Shown: positions 37,048-45,960 of the stretch, one piece after another
Layout: each line of letters opens with the position of its first letter
How positions within the stretch are numbered: position 1 is the stretch's first letter
NCBI RefSeq assembly: GCF_004014715.1
Contig: NZ_CP034835.1
Location: 2,976,001 to 3,040,000 of the forward strand
Source: Pseudoalteromonas sp. R3
GTDB lineage: Bacteria > Pseudomonadota > Gammaproteobacteria > Enterobacterales > Alteromonadaceae
Reading direction: 5' to 3'
DNA: 64,000 bases
Position numbers and translations under genes: made by a program
The notes under the pieces: generated by a model
What the model was told of the DNA's origin: nothing
Seen by the model: the letters and a program-made list of their open reading frames with translations, nothing else
Database searches by the model: none

Positions 37048-37746
37048 GTGTCGTCGTCCAATAAGAAACAAAGTGGCTTTTTCAGCCAAATGATTTTTAA
37101 CATTATTATTCCAGTGGTTATCCTGACTAAATTTTCAGGCGAGCAACATCTGGGTCCGGCGCTTGGCGTGATCATCGCTCTGCTTTTTCCTCTCGGGTTT
37201 GGTCTCTGGGAGCGCAAGAATACCGGTAAGTTTAGTTTTATTTCCGGACTGGGGATCGTCTCTGTACTGCTCACCGGTGGGATCAGCCTGCTGGAGTTGG
37301 ATGCTAAGTACATCGCCATTAAAGAAGCGCTGATCCCAGGCCTTATCGGTATCGGCATTATTGTCAGCCAGTATACTAAGTATCCTTTGCTGAAAACTCT
37401 GATGTTTAACGACACGGTTATGGACATTGAAGGAATAGAAAAGGCACTGGCAGAAAAGGGCAACAGCGACAAGTTGATAAAGGTCCAAATGGGTGCATCA
37501 AAAATTCTCGCCAGCGCGTTTTTCCTGTCTTCTGCCCTGAACTATATCCTGGCCAAAATGATAGTAGTCAGCCCGGCGGGCACAGAAGCATACAATAATG
37601 AGCTGGGCCGAATGACCGCACTAAGCTATCCGGTGATCATGGTGCCGACGATGATCGTCTTTTTTATCGCACTCTATTACCTGCTCAATTCATTGAAAAA
37701 ATTGACCGGGCTTAAGCTAGAAGACATGTTTCACGATCAGGAGTGA
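37048..37746 (+). CDS. Inner membrane protein, VC0807 family-like
   Basis: Start GTG 37048, preceded by AGGGGACAAA; the longer frame to 36949 runs into the upstream terminator and is rejected. 232 residues with about six helices. MIFNIIIPVVILTKF, an intracellular FGLWERKNTGKFSFISG loop and SYPVIMVPTMIVFFIALYY resemble the VC0807/septation-protein-like family. Role unknown. Confidence 0.72.
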   Translation: MSSSNKKQSGFFSQMIFNIIIPVVILTKFSGEQHLGPALGVIIALLFPLGFGLWERKNTGKFSFISGLGIVSVLLTGGISLLELDAKYIAIKEALIPGLIGIGIIVSQYTKYPLLKTLMFNDTVMDIEGIEKALAEKGNSDKLIKVQMGASKILASAFFLSSALNYILAKMIVVSPAGTEAYNNELGRMTALSYPVIMVPTMIVFFIALYYLLNSLKKLTGLKLEDMFHDQE

Positions 37747-37839
37747 TTGCATGCTTAGTGCTATACCGAGCATATATGCTCTGTATAGCACTTCATATTG
37801 CCAGCTGTAGAAAACACTCCTGACACACTGAGTATTAAC

Positions 37840-38730
37840 TTATTTCTTTGACAAGTCAGGCGTGATCCTTATCCACTCTCCCCCCTGATAAACGTAGCCA
37901 TGAGGTGAGATTGTATAGCTATACTCTGAGTAGACGCCCACGGCTATCATATGTGCTTTTTGTACAGCAGCGAGCTCCGTTATATCGGCAATAATGACTA
38001 TATTTCTTGCGGGGACGAAGATGATTGGCTCGCCTTTCAGATTCAATTTACTTTGCAAATGATCGAAGACAGTTAGCACTGAGGCTTCATAGTTATCATC
38101 AGCCACAAAGACGTAGACGTCTCCCTCACCTTCGGTATCCAGCTTCTGTACCCCAGTATCAAAACTCTCAAAGTAACGACGCATATTTTGACCGGCAATA
38201 TCCGAGATAGTGGCTTCAATATCGTGCTGCTTAACATCATCCGGCGATACAAATCGCATGCTATCCTCGGAGTCAAATGCAAACAGCCTGATTAGGTCCT
38301 CGTTGAGTTGCTGGTAGAAAAATGGCAGCGCCTCTCCCTCATAGCCAGCTTCCTTGAGCTGTCTTTTAACGCCTTCAAGATAATCAATTGGCTTAATGAC
38401 AGGCATGATGGTCTGAACTTCTGTATTTTTCAGTGCAGTTAGTTGATTGTTTAACGCCGCAGAATAGCTCGTATAGACCTGCTCTAAGGTTTTGTGCCCA
38501 GAGCGGTAAGTATCGTAAGCATTCCCCATATAAATAATATGCTCACCACCATTATCATCTTTTGCTCTGATTTTTAGTTCACTTTCAAATTCATAGTCCC
38601 TTTTACTCCCGTTCTTCTTAATATGTTTTATGAAATTTTCAGTGAACGCTCGCTCACTTAAGAGCGACTCTGTTGAAAATACACTCGCCGACAAGAAAAA
38701 TGCCACCAGCATTATCAATATTTTATTCAT
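37840..38730 (-). CDS. Exported DUF1444-like protein
   Basis: 296 residues. Signal peptide about 1-19. The segment VMPVIKPIDYLEGVK-like (here IMPVIKPIDYL), LPFFYQQLNEDLIRLFAFDS and MRFVSPDD resembles the DUF1444/YtpQ family, which is usually cytoplasmic; here it carries an export signal. AGGAGAGGTAATG precedes the start. Function unknown. Confidence 0.6.
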   Translation of the reverse strand: MNKILIMLVAFFLSASVFSTESLLSERAFTENFIKHIKKNGSKRDYEFESELKIRAKDDNGGEHIIYMGNAYDTYRSGHKTLEQVYTSYSAALNNQLTALKNTEVQTIMPVIKPIDYLEGVKRQLKEAGYEGEALPFFYQQLNEDLIRLFAFDSEDSMRFVSPDDVKQHDIEATISDIAGQNMRRYFESFDTGVQKLDTEGEGDVYVFVADDNYEASVLTVFDHLQSKLNLKGEPIIFVPARNIVIIADITELAAVQKAHMIAVGVYSEYSYTISPHGYVYQGGEWIRITPDLSKK

Positions 38731-38770
38731 TACCTCTCCTGTTATAAATTAGCCTTATGCCGCACACCAC

Positions 38771-39253
38771 CTAACTCTGCTGCCACTCTTCCCATGAGAG
38801 TGTTCTGCCCGGGAACGCGGCTTTATCAAACGGCCAGCATTCCTTCAACCAGTTTTGAACTGTGGTGAACAGCAGCTCATCCTGCGCTTGGCTATCAGTG
38901 CGGATCCACAAATACACTTCACAGTCGTAATGTGGCGATCGACTTGGGTCAATGTATACAGAGCCCAGACACTTACTCTGCGTGGGATCAAACACGGAAT
39001 ACGCAAACGCCTGGCGCAATTCAAACTCACGCTCGTGCACTCTCAGGCTTTGCAGACTCTCATTAAAGGTCATGCCTGGCTTTGGCCAGTCAAAGTCTGG
39101 GCCAAATATACCCTTTAACCTGCTCAGACTCGACATAACCGCTTCGTAATCAGGTGCAGCGACGCTGCTATCTAAAGTACGAAAATAGAAATGCCGTGTC
39201 TCAAAACAAACAGGCGGGTCGAATGAATCAGGAATAAAAAGGCCGATAGCCAT
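38771..39253 (-). CDS. GNAT-like N-acetyltransferase domain protein
   Basis: 160 residues. ETRHFYFRTLD near the start, FAYSVFDPTQSKCLGSVYIDP as the central beta strands and DCEVYLWIRTDSQAQDELLF resemble the GNAT fold, but the acyl-CoA loop is not canonical. Substrate unknown. Confidence 0.6.
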   Translation of the reverse strand: MAIGLFIPDSFDPPVCFETRHFYFRTLDSSVAAPDYEAVMSSLSRLKGIFGPDFDWPKPGMTFNESLQSLRVHEREFELRQAFAYSVFDPTQSKCLGSVYIDPSRSPHYDCEVYLWIRTDSQAQDELLFTTVQNWLKECWPFDKAAFPGRTLSWEEWQQS

Positions 39254-39505
39254 TGTGTCTTTCCATAGTTACAGCGCCTTTTGCGCCTAGTTAGCTGGTG
39301 GCGATATCTTCACTCACCTAATTAAGTCGCCGGATTTTACATCAGATAGCTGGAAAAAACTTTCTCAACTTCACGCATCATAAAAAGTGATTGAATTTGA
39401 CAGCTTGAAAGTAGACAAGTGAATGAAAGACTTAAAAGGTGGGATGTAACATCAGCGTCGTACAGCAAGGTCATTAATGACCCTGCCAGATTTTTGGAAT
39501 ATGTA

Positions 39506-39913
39506 CTATCGCTGCACCAAGCTAAACCAGTTACCGGAGTTGTCCAGCGCCATCGCCTCGATACCGTATAGCTGCTCTGTTGGTGGCTGGATAAACTCCA
39601 CGCCTTTGGCCACCAGTTCTTCGTAGGTTGTTTGGCAATTTTCGGTTTCGAACACACCCGCCCCAAATGCGCCCTCTGCAATTAAACTGCGTATTTTTTC
39701 GGCTGCGTCTTTGCTGAACATTGGGCCTTCTTTGGGCTCAGCCAATACCAGCTGAAGCTGTGGCTTAGATTTCGGGTAAACAGTGAGCCATCGAAAATCC
39801 CCTTCCACTTTCATATCGTCACCCACCTCAAATCCGAGTTTATTTTTATAAAAATCAAGCGCTTCGTCCTGATTTAGTACATATACTGTGGCATGCGCTA
39901 TAGATGTGATCAT
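39506..39913 (-). CDS. VOC family protein
   Basis: Start ATG 39913 (AGGAAA upstream); 135 residues. Two beta-alpha-beta modules with IAHATVYVLNQDEALDFYKNKLG-type opening, first metal His in IAHATVY and a terminal YGIEAMALDNSGNWFSL. It lies directly downstream of the AraC gene in the same direction, a frequent AraC-VOC pair. Confidence 0.85.
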   Translation of the reverse strand: MITSIAHATVYVLNQDEALDFYKNKLGFEVGDDMKVEGDFRWLTVYPKSKPQLQLVLAEPKEGPMFSKDAAEKIRSLIAEGAFGAGVFETENCQTTYEELVAKGVEFIQPPTEQLYGIEAMALDNSGNWFSLVQR

Positions 39914-39984
39914 TTTCCTATTTCCTGTAGTTGATTTATCTTTATTGTATAGAAACAATCAAAAAGATATTTCTCCAAAATTGC

Positions 39985-40404
39985 TCACTTTGTCAGCTTA
40001 CCCAAAAAACGGTAGGCATAACATGCCGGTATAGCCTGCGCGGGGAAGCGATAAGCCTCTGAAGACAAAGCCCAAAGCTTACGGCGATAGGAAGTCGGTG
40101 CCATGCCCACTTGCTTTGCAAACAACGAAGAGAAGCTACCAAGACTTGCGTATCCTACCTGTTCACACACCTCGGAAACACTCAGGTTTTCGGTAATGAG
40201 CATTTTCTTGGCTTGTTCGATTCTCAGCCGGACCAGAAACTCATTGGGGGTTTCTCCATACATATCTTTAAACACACGCAAAAAGTGAAAAGGAGACATA
40301 TATGAACTCCTGGCGATATCGGATAGACAGAGCGGCCCCTGAAAATGATCTGCAATATAGTCCCTGCCAGCATTCAATCTTTTTATTTTGTTGTGTGTTG
40401 CCAT
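39985..40404 (-). CDS. AraC-family DNA-binding protein (short form)
   Basis: Start ATG 40404; 139 residues. The two helix-turn-helices of the AraC domain occupy about 8-105 (LCLSDIARSSYMSPFHFLRVF, SVSEVCEQVGYASLGSFSSLF); there is no N-terminal effector domain. The C-terminal 30 residues are unassigned. Paired with the VOC gene. Confidence 0.88.
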   Translation of the reverse strand: MATHNKIKRLNAGRDYIADHFQGPLCLSDIARSSYMSPFHFLRVFKDMYGETPNEFLVRLRIEQAKKMLITENLSVSEVCEQVGYASLGSFSSLFAKQVGMAPTSYRRKLWALSSEAYRFPAQAIPACYAYRFLGKLTK

Positions 40405-40495
40405 AAAATACACCTGTCAGTCCATGCAGATATGAAGCCAGACTACTCTATCGGTTCATCTCTGATCTTTGTGTCAAAATACCTTAAAACCTAAT

Positions 40496-40900
40496 CTATA
40501 TAATGCCCCTGTCAATGCAAAGCACGCCCCACATGGCCAACACCGCAACAAAGTTAATGGTAAATACAATGCCGCGCATCCTGACATTGGATGTAAAGAC
40601 TTGAACACAGCTATGAACACAGCGACCAAAGACGAAGCCCCACGCCAGATATACCTGAATTGGGTTAATGGCTTCACCTGTAAAAATCAAAACTAAACAA
40701 ACAACATAGAAAAATACAGGCCACTCAAACTGGTTGCTAAGGTTAGCACTGATCCTTGGCTGAATATCTTCGAAAGGGTTTGAGCCATCTTGCCTGGACC
40801 CCAAGCCCCAAACAGCAGGCGCTCTGGCAATCGTTAAGAGTACATAAAGTACTATACACAACAAAATGTGCAGGAGCATTGGTGTTAAAAGCGCATCCAT
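40496..40900 (-). CDS. MAPEG family membrane protein
   Basis: 134 residues, four helices. The AEGANRVQANQ-type region appears as ISANLSNQFEWPVFFYV, followed by the NPIQVYLAWGFVFGRCVHS helix, as in bacterial MAPEG proteins related to membrane glutathione transferases. It may be the last gene of, or lie just outside, the cassette array. Confidence 0.8.
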   Translation of the reverse strand: MDALLTPMLLHILLCIVLYVLLTIARAPAVWGLGSRQDGSNPFEDIQPRISANLSNQFEWPVFFYVVCLVLIFTGEAINPIQVYLAWGFVFGRCVHSCVQVFTSNVRMRGIVFTINFVAVLAMWGVLCIDRGII

Positions 40901-40916
40901 TTTTTAGTTCCCTTGG

Positions 40917-41311
40917 TCAGCTCACATTCAAGGTGAGTAATCGTTGTATACCTAACAGCTCACAGGCCATGCTCGTAAAAACGCCTGCCAGTACCACAAT
41001 CGCTATGTTCCAAACACATAGTACAACACACACAGTGCCAATAGCGGTAATAGAAACGCTAACACGCTTTGAGTTCTTGAACCTGAAAGTCGATTTAAAC
41101 ACAAAATACGAGTGCGGGAGAGAAAATTATAGATATGCTCTGCGCTAAAAAGCATAAAAACGGCACCTGTCACCCACGCCCAAGCAGGTTGCTTTGAGTT
41201 AATAAAAAATACAAAACCCACCAGCATCGAAACACTAATAACTAAAACTGCCGAGCGCAAAATTATGCTATCTACAAGATTCCCGGACCGTGGCATAAAC
41301 TTAACTCTCAT
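40917..41311 (-). pseudogene. Small membrane protein, probably frameshifted
   Basis: From ATG 41311 the frame stops at 41003, but the next frame continues a hydrophobic coding sequence to 40917. One additional base in the AAA run at 41012-41014 (TTT on the coding strand) joins them as LYYVFWNIAIVVLAG and gives about 131 residues with four helices, ending 16 bases before the MAPEG start. The joined protein resembles a small integral membrane protein of unknown family. Confidence 0.5.
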
Positions 41312-41324
41312 TACCTATGATAGA

Positions 41325-41675
41325 TTACGACTCATCCTTTAATAGTGGCAATCCAAGCTTATGTTCCAGATGGGAGAATTGCTGTTTGGTAAAAGGACCG
41401 AACACAAACTCGTTGTGCTCAGCAAACTTATGGTCATTGATCTTATCTATATAAAAGTACGAGCAAGTGCTTGTTGGACAAGCATACACCGAAATATATT
41501 TAGAGTTTGATGAAATAAGCTTTGGCTTATCCAACCGGCCGATAAAACCGCCACCACCGAGCGAGTAACCTAGCGTGTCAGTACCATCGATATAGTAAAC
41601 TTCATATGGCGTCTCTTTCCAACTTGGAGAACAACCGGCAATAGATAACAACGCCAACATTAAAATTACTTTCAA
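41325..41675 (-). CDS. Small lipoprotein of unknown function
   Basis: 116 residues. Lipobox SIAGC (Cys15) after a short signal. The mature part has paired Cys (YACPTSTCSYFY). The start of the next gene lies 13 bases beyond its stop. GGAGGGAGAT precedes the start. No family recognised. Confidence 0.65.
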   Translation of the reverse strand: MKVILMLALLSIAGCSPSWKETPYEVYYIDGTDTLGYSLGGGGFIGRLDKPKLISSNSKYISVYACPTSTCSYFYIDKINDHKFAEHNEFVFGPFTKQQFSHLEHKLGLPLLKDES

Positions 41676-41975
41676 ATATCTCCCTCCATGTTAGCCCCTG
41701 AGGGCTTACCAGATATGCCCGGAAACAACTGTCCTTACCGGCCATTCTTAATACTTTTAACTATGTCAGGCTCTCGCGAGCACTAAACCAACCTGAATCA
41801 CGTTGTGGGTTACAACCCACATTCTGGCATTCCCCGAAAGGTCCATTACAACGTCGCTGTTTATGGAGGAGTTACAAATGCGGGTAACCGAAACACTTTG
41901 CTCGATAGCAACTAAATAAGAGCAGACTAAACATTTATGGTGATCGGTTGACGACTTAGTCCTTTGCAGCGCACG
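41676..41975. other. Cassette junction with IS10-like fragment and palindrome
   Basis: Holds, in cassette direction, a possible attC end (CCTCAGGGGCTAAC just before the lipoprotein gene), a 18-base palindrome TGTGGGTT-AC-AACCCACA at 41804-41821, and a short fragment of the IS10-like transposase sequence (GAAACACTTTGCTCGATAGC at about 41889). A degraded attC plus insertion relic is the likely explanation. Confidence 0.4.
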
Positions 41976-42424
41976 CTACTTGATGATTTCTGCACGCCCA
42001 AATGTTAAACAAACCTCAGTTTCCCACATCACGGATACTTCTACGGAAAAGTTTTCTCGCTCTATAACCTCAAACACTCCTTCATATAGTGGTTTGCTTG
42101 ATATCCAGTCTATTGCTTTTTCCCAAGCGCTATTCAGAACTATTTCCTCGCGAATAACGCTTTGTGGTAAGCACGACAGCAGCGTCCCGTCACTAAGAGT
42201 TTCTTCTCTACAGTTTTTATCTGAATCATCAGAAGAGTAGATTAAAGTAACAGTTGGCCAGCCACTAGAATTTTTAACGAGCCGCGGAACTGAGAGTTTA
42301 TACGTATTTTCACCCTGCTGCTTTTCAATTTTAATTAACGCATCATATTCCTCTCCTTGTTCTGGAAACATGCAAGCGCAGGAAGAAACATGAATATCAA
42401 AGGCGCACTAGAAAATTTAATCAT
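41976..42424 (-). pseudogene. Exported protein of unknown function, frameshifted in its signal region
   Basis: The open frame from ATG 42371 encodes a soluble domain but no signal. In the adjacent frame, ATG 42424 opens a typical signal peptide (MIKFSSAPLIFMFLPALAC). One extra base in the AAA run at 42366-42368 joins them as ALACFPEQGEEYDALIKIE, giving about 149 residues with a possible lipidated Cys. Unknown family; a cassette gene. Confidence 0.6.
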
Positions 42425-42516
42425 ACAGAGATAACACCTTGGTAGGATTAATAAAATAGTAGATATGCCGAACGAGAACTAGGTACAGGCCTGTTTTTTC
42501 TCATTACTCAATGGCA

Positions 42517-42897
42517 TTACTTGGTGTTTTTTAACCAAAGTTCATCAGACTTAAATGCATACATAAAAACAGGGTAAAGCATGAACAGTAGTAAGGCGAA
42601 TGAGCCTGTTGAAAATACAAGCTGCACAACACTAAAATGCTGAATAGTAAAAGCAACACCGAAAATAAGAGTGAAGCCACCAGGCACTACTGCAGTGAAT
42701 ACAAATATGGCAATCGCTATGGCTTTACTCCCAATTGCCACATTGAAAGCATACCCATACAAGGGGATTAGTAAAATACCTGACACAATGAGGGATACGA
42801 AATTACTAAGATCAACATTCTCTTTAAATGGCAGGCCAATTAGCTCACTCACAGTAACAAATGCTGCAAAGCCGAAAAGAAGTTGCCATTTTTTCAT
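42517..42897 (-). CDS. Membrane protein of unknown function
   Basis: Start ATG 42897 (GAGAG 7 bases upstream); 126 residues with four helices (about 5-22, 32-52, 58-80, 90-115). Ends in polar SDELWLKNTK. No family recognised. Cassette-like position. Confidence 0.6.
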   Translation of the reverse strand: MKKWQLLFGFAAFVTVSELIGLPFKENVDLSNFVSLIVSGILLIPLYGYAFNVAIGSKAIAIAIFVFTAVVPGGFTLIFGVAFTIQHFSVVQLVFSTGSFALLLFMLYPVFMYAFKSDELWLKNTK

Positions 42898-42971
42898 AAA
42901 CATACTCTCAATTTTAAATACTGAAGCCTCGGGAATTCCAAGAAACTAGCTATAGACGCCATAGTCTATTG

Positions 42972-43295
42972 TTACAGTTGTATATTTGAAAAGGATTCGG
43001 GTCCCGACGACCATCTTAAACATACCAAGTCGTTTTCCTTAAATATTAGTTGATAGAAGCCACCCTCTCTTTTGTAAGCCCAAACTTCGATCTCTTGCAA
43101 AGAGTTTACAGAGCATGTCGCCGGGACAATCCCTCTAATTTGAAAGTTTGGCGCAGTAAACTCTTCACGTTCAGTGGGGTTACCCAATTGTTCTAAAATC
43201 AGACTCATTGAGCCGCTAGTCTCTCCGACCAGTTTGAATGTGCTTGCATGCAAGCTAACTGAGACTAAAAGATTCATTAAAACCAGAAAATTCAT
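42972..43295 (-). CDS. Small exported protein, unknown function
   Basis: 107 residues with a signal peptide ending near SLHAS (about 18). Mature part is beta-rich with two Cys (ATCSVN, DLVCLRW). Stop codon lies in TGTAACAATAGAC, similar to the start of an attC site. No family recognised. Confidence 0.58.
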   Translation of the reverse strand: MNFLVLMNLLVSVSLHASTFKLVGETSGSMSLILEQLGNPTEREEFTAPNFQIRGIVPATCSVNSLQEIEVWAYKREGGFYQLIFKENDLVCLRWSSGPESFSNIQL

Positions 43296-43314
43296 GCCTG
43301 ACCTCTCAATACAT

Positions 43315-43400
43315 TAATACTGGCAACCGAAACTTTGCTCGATACCTATCAGTTTGGCTTACCAAGCCGGGGCTAAATATGAAGAGCCCTACCGTTACTC
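43315..43400 (+). mobile_element. Fragment of IS10/IS4-like transposase sequence
   Basis: CTGGCAACCGAAACTTTGCTCGATACC and, further on, AAATATGAAGAGCCCT match the corresponding parts of the better copies at 46.7 and 49.5 kb (in those, LLD...LTELGRN-MKGP is encoded). No ends or coding capacity remain. Confidence 0.5.
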
Positions 43401-43470
43401 AACGCCCTATGTCATTCCAGCAACACCGACCATGCAAGTACTAAATTGGTATGTGAGGTGCGCTATTATT
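43400..43470 (-). other. Candidate attC site
   Basis: In cassette direction it starts AATAGCGCACC at the stop of the 43466 gene and ends CATAGGGCGTTGAG. About 70 bases, weakly palindromic. Followed directly by an insertion fragment. Confidence 0.4.
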
Positions 43471-43834
43471 GATGTATATATTTGCCATTATTATCAACGA
43501 AAACCACGCCTCTGACTGTATACCTTTCACTCTTTAACCAAGCCAGTGTTGTGAACTCAATCAGGTCGCCTTGATTAGTAGAGCTTATCCATTTTGATGG
43601 AAACGTAACGACTTTCTCGTAATGCGCTTTAGGTGTAATGCCCAACTTACCAATATTCTTACTTTCAATTGCACGCACCTGGGTGGTGGTTCCATTAATC
43701 ACTACAAAGCAAACAGTGTTTTTATCTTTGTTGCAATAAGCTTGAGCACCGTTATCGGCACGCCACAGCATGTTTTCAGCCACTCCTAGGGATGTCAAAG
43801 TCCCAAGTAACAGTGTAATTAACGGATTATTCAT
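43466..43834 (-). CDS. Small exported protein, unknown function
   Basis: 122 residues with signal peptide about 1-19 (ends GVAEN). Two Cys (AYCNKD, VCFVV) may form a disulfide. Stop overlaps the start of a candidate attC. No family recognised. Confidence 0.6.
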   Translation of the reverse strand: MNNPLITLLLGTLTSLGVAENMLWRADNGAQAYCNKDKNTVCFVVINGTTTQVRAIESKNIGKLGITPKAHYEKVVTFPSKWISSTNQGDLIEFTTLAWLKSERYTVRGVVFVDNNGKYIHQ

Positions 43835-43839
43835 AGCTC

Positions 43840-43935
43840 CAAACGCATTACTACTGGGTGTATAGGTGCCTGGCTAAAATTAACTACCCTGGAATGAAAG
43901 CCAAGCGTTTTGCATCCTTTTGAGCCCTTGTCAGC
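43840..43935 (-). other. Candidate attC site
   Basis: In cassette direction it begins GGCTGACAAGGGCTCAAAAG (the TGA is the stop of the 43931 gene) and ends AATGCGTTTGG. The internal part GGATGCAAAACGC...TTAATTTTAGCCAGGCACC resembles the site at 47708-47813 (GGACGCAAAACAGC...CTAATTTTAGCCTGCC). Confidence 0.5.
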
Positions 43936-44463
43936 CGTCCTGTCCAAGTTCGACCTCGGCTTCATCAATGAGTGTAAAATACCCTTCCTTATCATCGAGT
44001 TGAAGCGAAATTGAAATATGAACAGTTTGCCTTTCTTGTGGTTCTTCGTTGAAACCAGCACCGATAGAGAAAGAAATTTTTTGTTGTGTTTCTTGTGACA
44101 ATAAATTTTGCGTTTTCAGGAAATTGTTGACTGCGAGCTCCGACAGCCTGAATGTGTATTCAGTTTTTGCAGGTTCAGATGAAAAGAAGCCTTCTTGCGC
44201 ATCTATCCTATCCTGTTTTTCGAGAATGAGTGGAAACGTAAAATGACTAACCCCTTTTTCATTCTCTAAACTGAGACTTAGATTCATTTTTTCCATGTTT
44301 AAGGTAAAAGGTTTGGATACCTTAACTTTCGAGCGTATTTGCGAAGGGTTTAACGCAGTAAAACTCTGTTCGTCAAAGTTGCGATATTTAAGCATGGTCG
44401 AGATCGGAATGCTCGAGCAGCCAAATAGACATAGTGCTACAAAAACTAAAAAAGCTTTTTCAT
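43931..44463 (-). pseudogene. Lipoprotein of unknown function, start region frameshifted
   Basis: AAGGAGAGGTT stands before ATG 44463, but that frame stops after five codons. Adding one base to the five-A run (T run 44456-44460 on the plus strand) gives MKKAFLVFVALCLFGCSS, a perfect lipoprotein signal, in frame with the following 160 residues. Mature part is beta-rich with predicted SLSLENEKG and FRLSELAVNNFL segments. Unknown family; cassette gene. An upstream non-ATG start in the intact frame is the less likely alternative. Confidence 0.65.
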
Positions 44464-44494
44464 AACCTCTCCTTGATTTGCGATTAACGCTCTG

Positions 44495-44690
44495 CTTTGA
44501 AGAATCCCTCAAATATTTGTATTTATAGTCTATATGTTAGATACATACAGCCTTATTTAATCTAGTTTATGTAGCCAAAACTAGCCAGATAACACCCCAA
44601 GCGTGTGCTATCCTCCTACACGATATGCTCAGAAAAAACTGTCTTCAAATCAGCCTGGCGCCTTCGTTCATTCAAGCAGGCTTTGTTTTG
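44495..44690 (+). mobile_element. Truncated IS10-like element inside an attC site
   Basis: Begins with CTTTGAAGAATCCCTCAAAT, like the left end of the 49.3 kb copy, and retains the stretch ending ACACGATATGCTCAGAAAAAACTG (44618-44641). The bases just left, in cassette direction GCAGAGCGTTAATC, look like the 3' half of an attC, and the bases right (GGTAAGAGC) like its start. Confidence 0.55.
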
Positions 44691-44693
44691 CTC

Positions 44694-45073
44694 TTACCGA
44701 AGTGAGCGTAGTATTGATCTTTGACAGTTACTATCACCGTAGTACACCGCCACTTCAAAATTCTCAATTGCTTCTTTGTAACCACTGATAATAGAACTCG
44801 CAATGGCTCCTTTAACTTCATAAGCCAAAGGAACCCAGAAGTTTGCTACCTCTCCTTCAGTAAGCTCCATCCCTGATAAGTACATCCCTGCCAACTCAAT
44901 TGGTGCTTGAATAATGATTTTATCCATATGCTCGTGATTCCCCCAGCTGCAGTGCCAGCGGGAATATGTTTCACATCCAATTCAAGCGCTGCTGCCTGTT
45001 GTGAAGAAGAACACTGCGCCCAAACGGTTGAGTTAGCAAGTAGTAAAAGAGTAAAAGCAAATAACTTATTCAT
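44694..45073 (-). pseudogene. Exported protein of unknown function, frameshifted
   Basis: From ATG 45073 a signal peptide (MNKLFAFTLLLLANSTVWA) and mature N-terminus are read; the frame then breaks. Adding one base to the C5 run at 44940-44944 restores AGTAAGGNHEHMDKIIIQAP and a protein of about 126 residues ending at 44694. The C-terminus runs into an attC-like start. Unknown family; cassette gene. Confidence 0.6.
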
Positions 45074-45113
45074 AGTGCATAATGCGTGCATCAGTGTTGA
45101 CCGCACATGTTAG
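45074..45113 (-). other. Possible short attC remnant
   Basis: In cassette direction ATCTAACATGTGCGG...CACGCATTATGC; only about 40 bases, below the usual attC length, but its core-like ends and the stop codon inside TCTAACA fit the pattern of the array. Confidence 0.3.
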
Positions 45114-45835
45114 ATGCCTTTACTCGCATATTGTTGCACTATGCCTGCCCAGGTTTTCTCAATTTCTGGCAGCAGTTTTTGAAAAGCCGCTTTTTCTGTT
45201 GTGACTCGCATATCATCTACAGCATCAGATGTGCCCCAAATGCTTGCGTTTTTACTCTCTCGTGCTGTTGCTTCAGACAAACCGAATAAATACTCTGTAC
45301 GTACATCAAAAAATGCAGCGGATACCGTGGTTGTAACCGAAACTTCTTTGTTCTTAAGAAAGCCAAGTGAAATGACGTTTAACGGAGCAAATTTTTGCTC
45401 GCCTGCATGAAAGGAAGTATCAAAGGTATATATAAGCAGAATGTCCGTTTTTAAGCGCGCTGAAGCTTCGCGGAGTGATTTGATTGAATCCAGGTTTGTT
45501 GGCAGTAAAATTCTGTTTAACGGGGCAATGCCTTGAATTTGAGGAAGCTCGGAAAGCTTTCTGAAATCATCTTCGGACTCCACTTCACGTGTTGTAACCA
45601 CGCTATATCGACCATGACCAAAGCTATTTAATTTGTATGATTGATATCCGGGCGCCTGGACTCGTGCCACTGATAGTCTCGCAGGAAAAGAAGCCGCCGG
45701 TTCTTTTGACATTAACTCATTGATGTCTGCGTCTGCCAAATTGCTAAGCTGCACACCACCACCCGGAGTGGTATAGGACGCACAACCACCTAAGGCCAAC
45801 AACAGGAATAATATTGTCATTCTATTTTTTTTCAT
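45110..45835 (-). CDS. Lipoprotein of unknown function
   Basis: Start ATG 45835 (GGAG 6 bases upstream); 241 residues. Lipobox LGGC (Cys18). The mature part includes ADINELMSKEPAASFP, YSVVTTREVESEDDF and a helix-rich C-terminus (TTEKAAFQKLLPEIEKTW). Similar 230-250 residue lipoproteins occur in gammaproteobacteria, but I cannot assign a named family. Stop lies in the attC-like TCTAACA. Confidence 0.65.
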   Translation of the reverse strand: MKKNRMTILFLLLALGGCASYTTPGGGVQLSNLADADINELMSKEPAASFPARLSVARVQAPGYQSYKLNSFGHGRYSVVTTREVESEDDFRKLSELPQIQGIAPLNRILLPTNLDSIKSLREASARLKTDILLIYTFDTSFHAGEQKFAPLNVISLGFLKNKEVSVTTTVSAAFFDVRTEYLFGLSEATARESKNASIWGTSDAVDDMRVTTEKAAFQKLLPEIEKTWAGIVQQYASKGI

Positions 45836-45887
45836 GTGGACTCCAAAATATCCATTTTTGTGGTATTGGACGTCGGCATAAACATTC

Positions 45888-45960
45888 ATTAACAGCGGAC
45901 TTTAATGTCAAACGAAGTGGAACTAACCAGCTGTTACGAATCCGACTAAGTTTTGTTAAT
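45888..45960 (-). other. attC recombination site
   Basis: In cassette direction AATTAACAAAACTTAGTCGGATT...AAAGTCCGCTGTTAAT, about 73 bases. The TAA of the upstream cassette gene (45956) is in the first core, and the next gene follows shortly after the second. Ends are mutually complementary. Confidence 0.65.
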
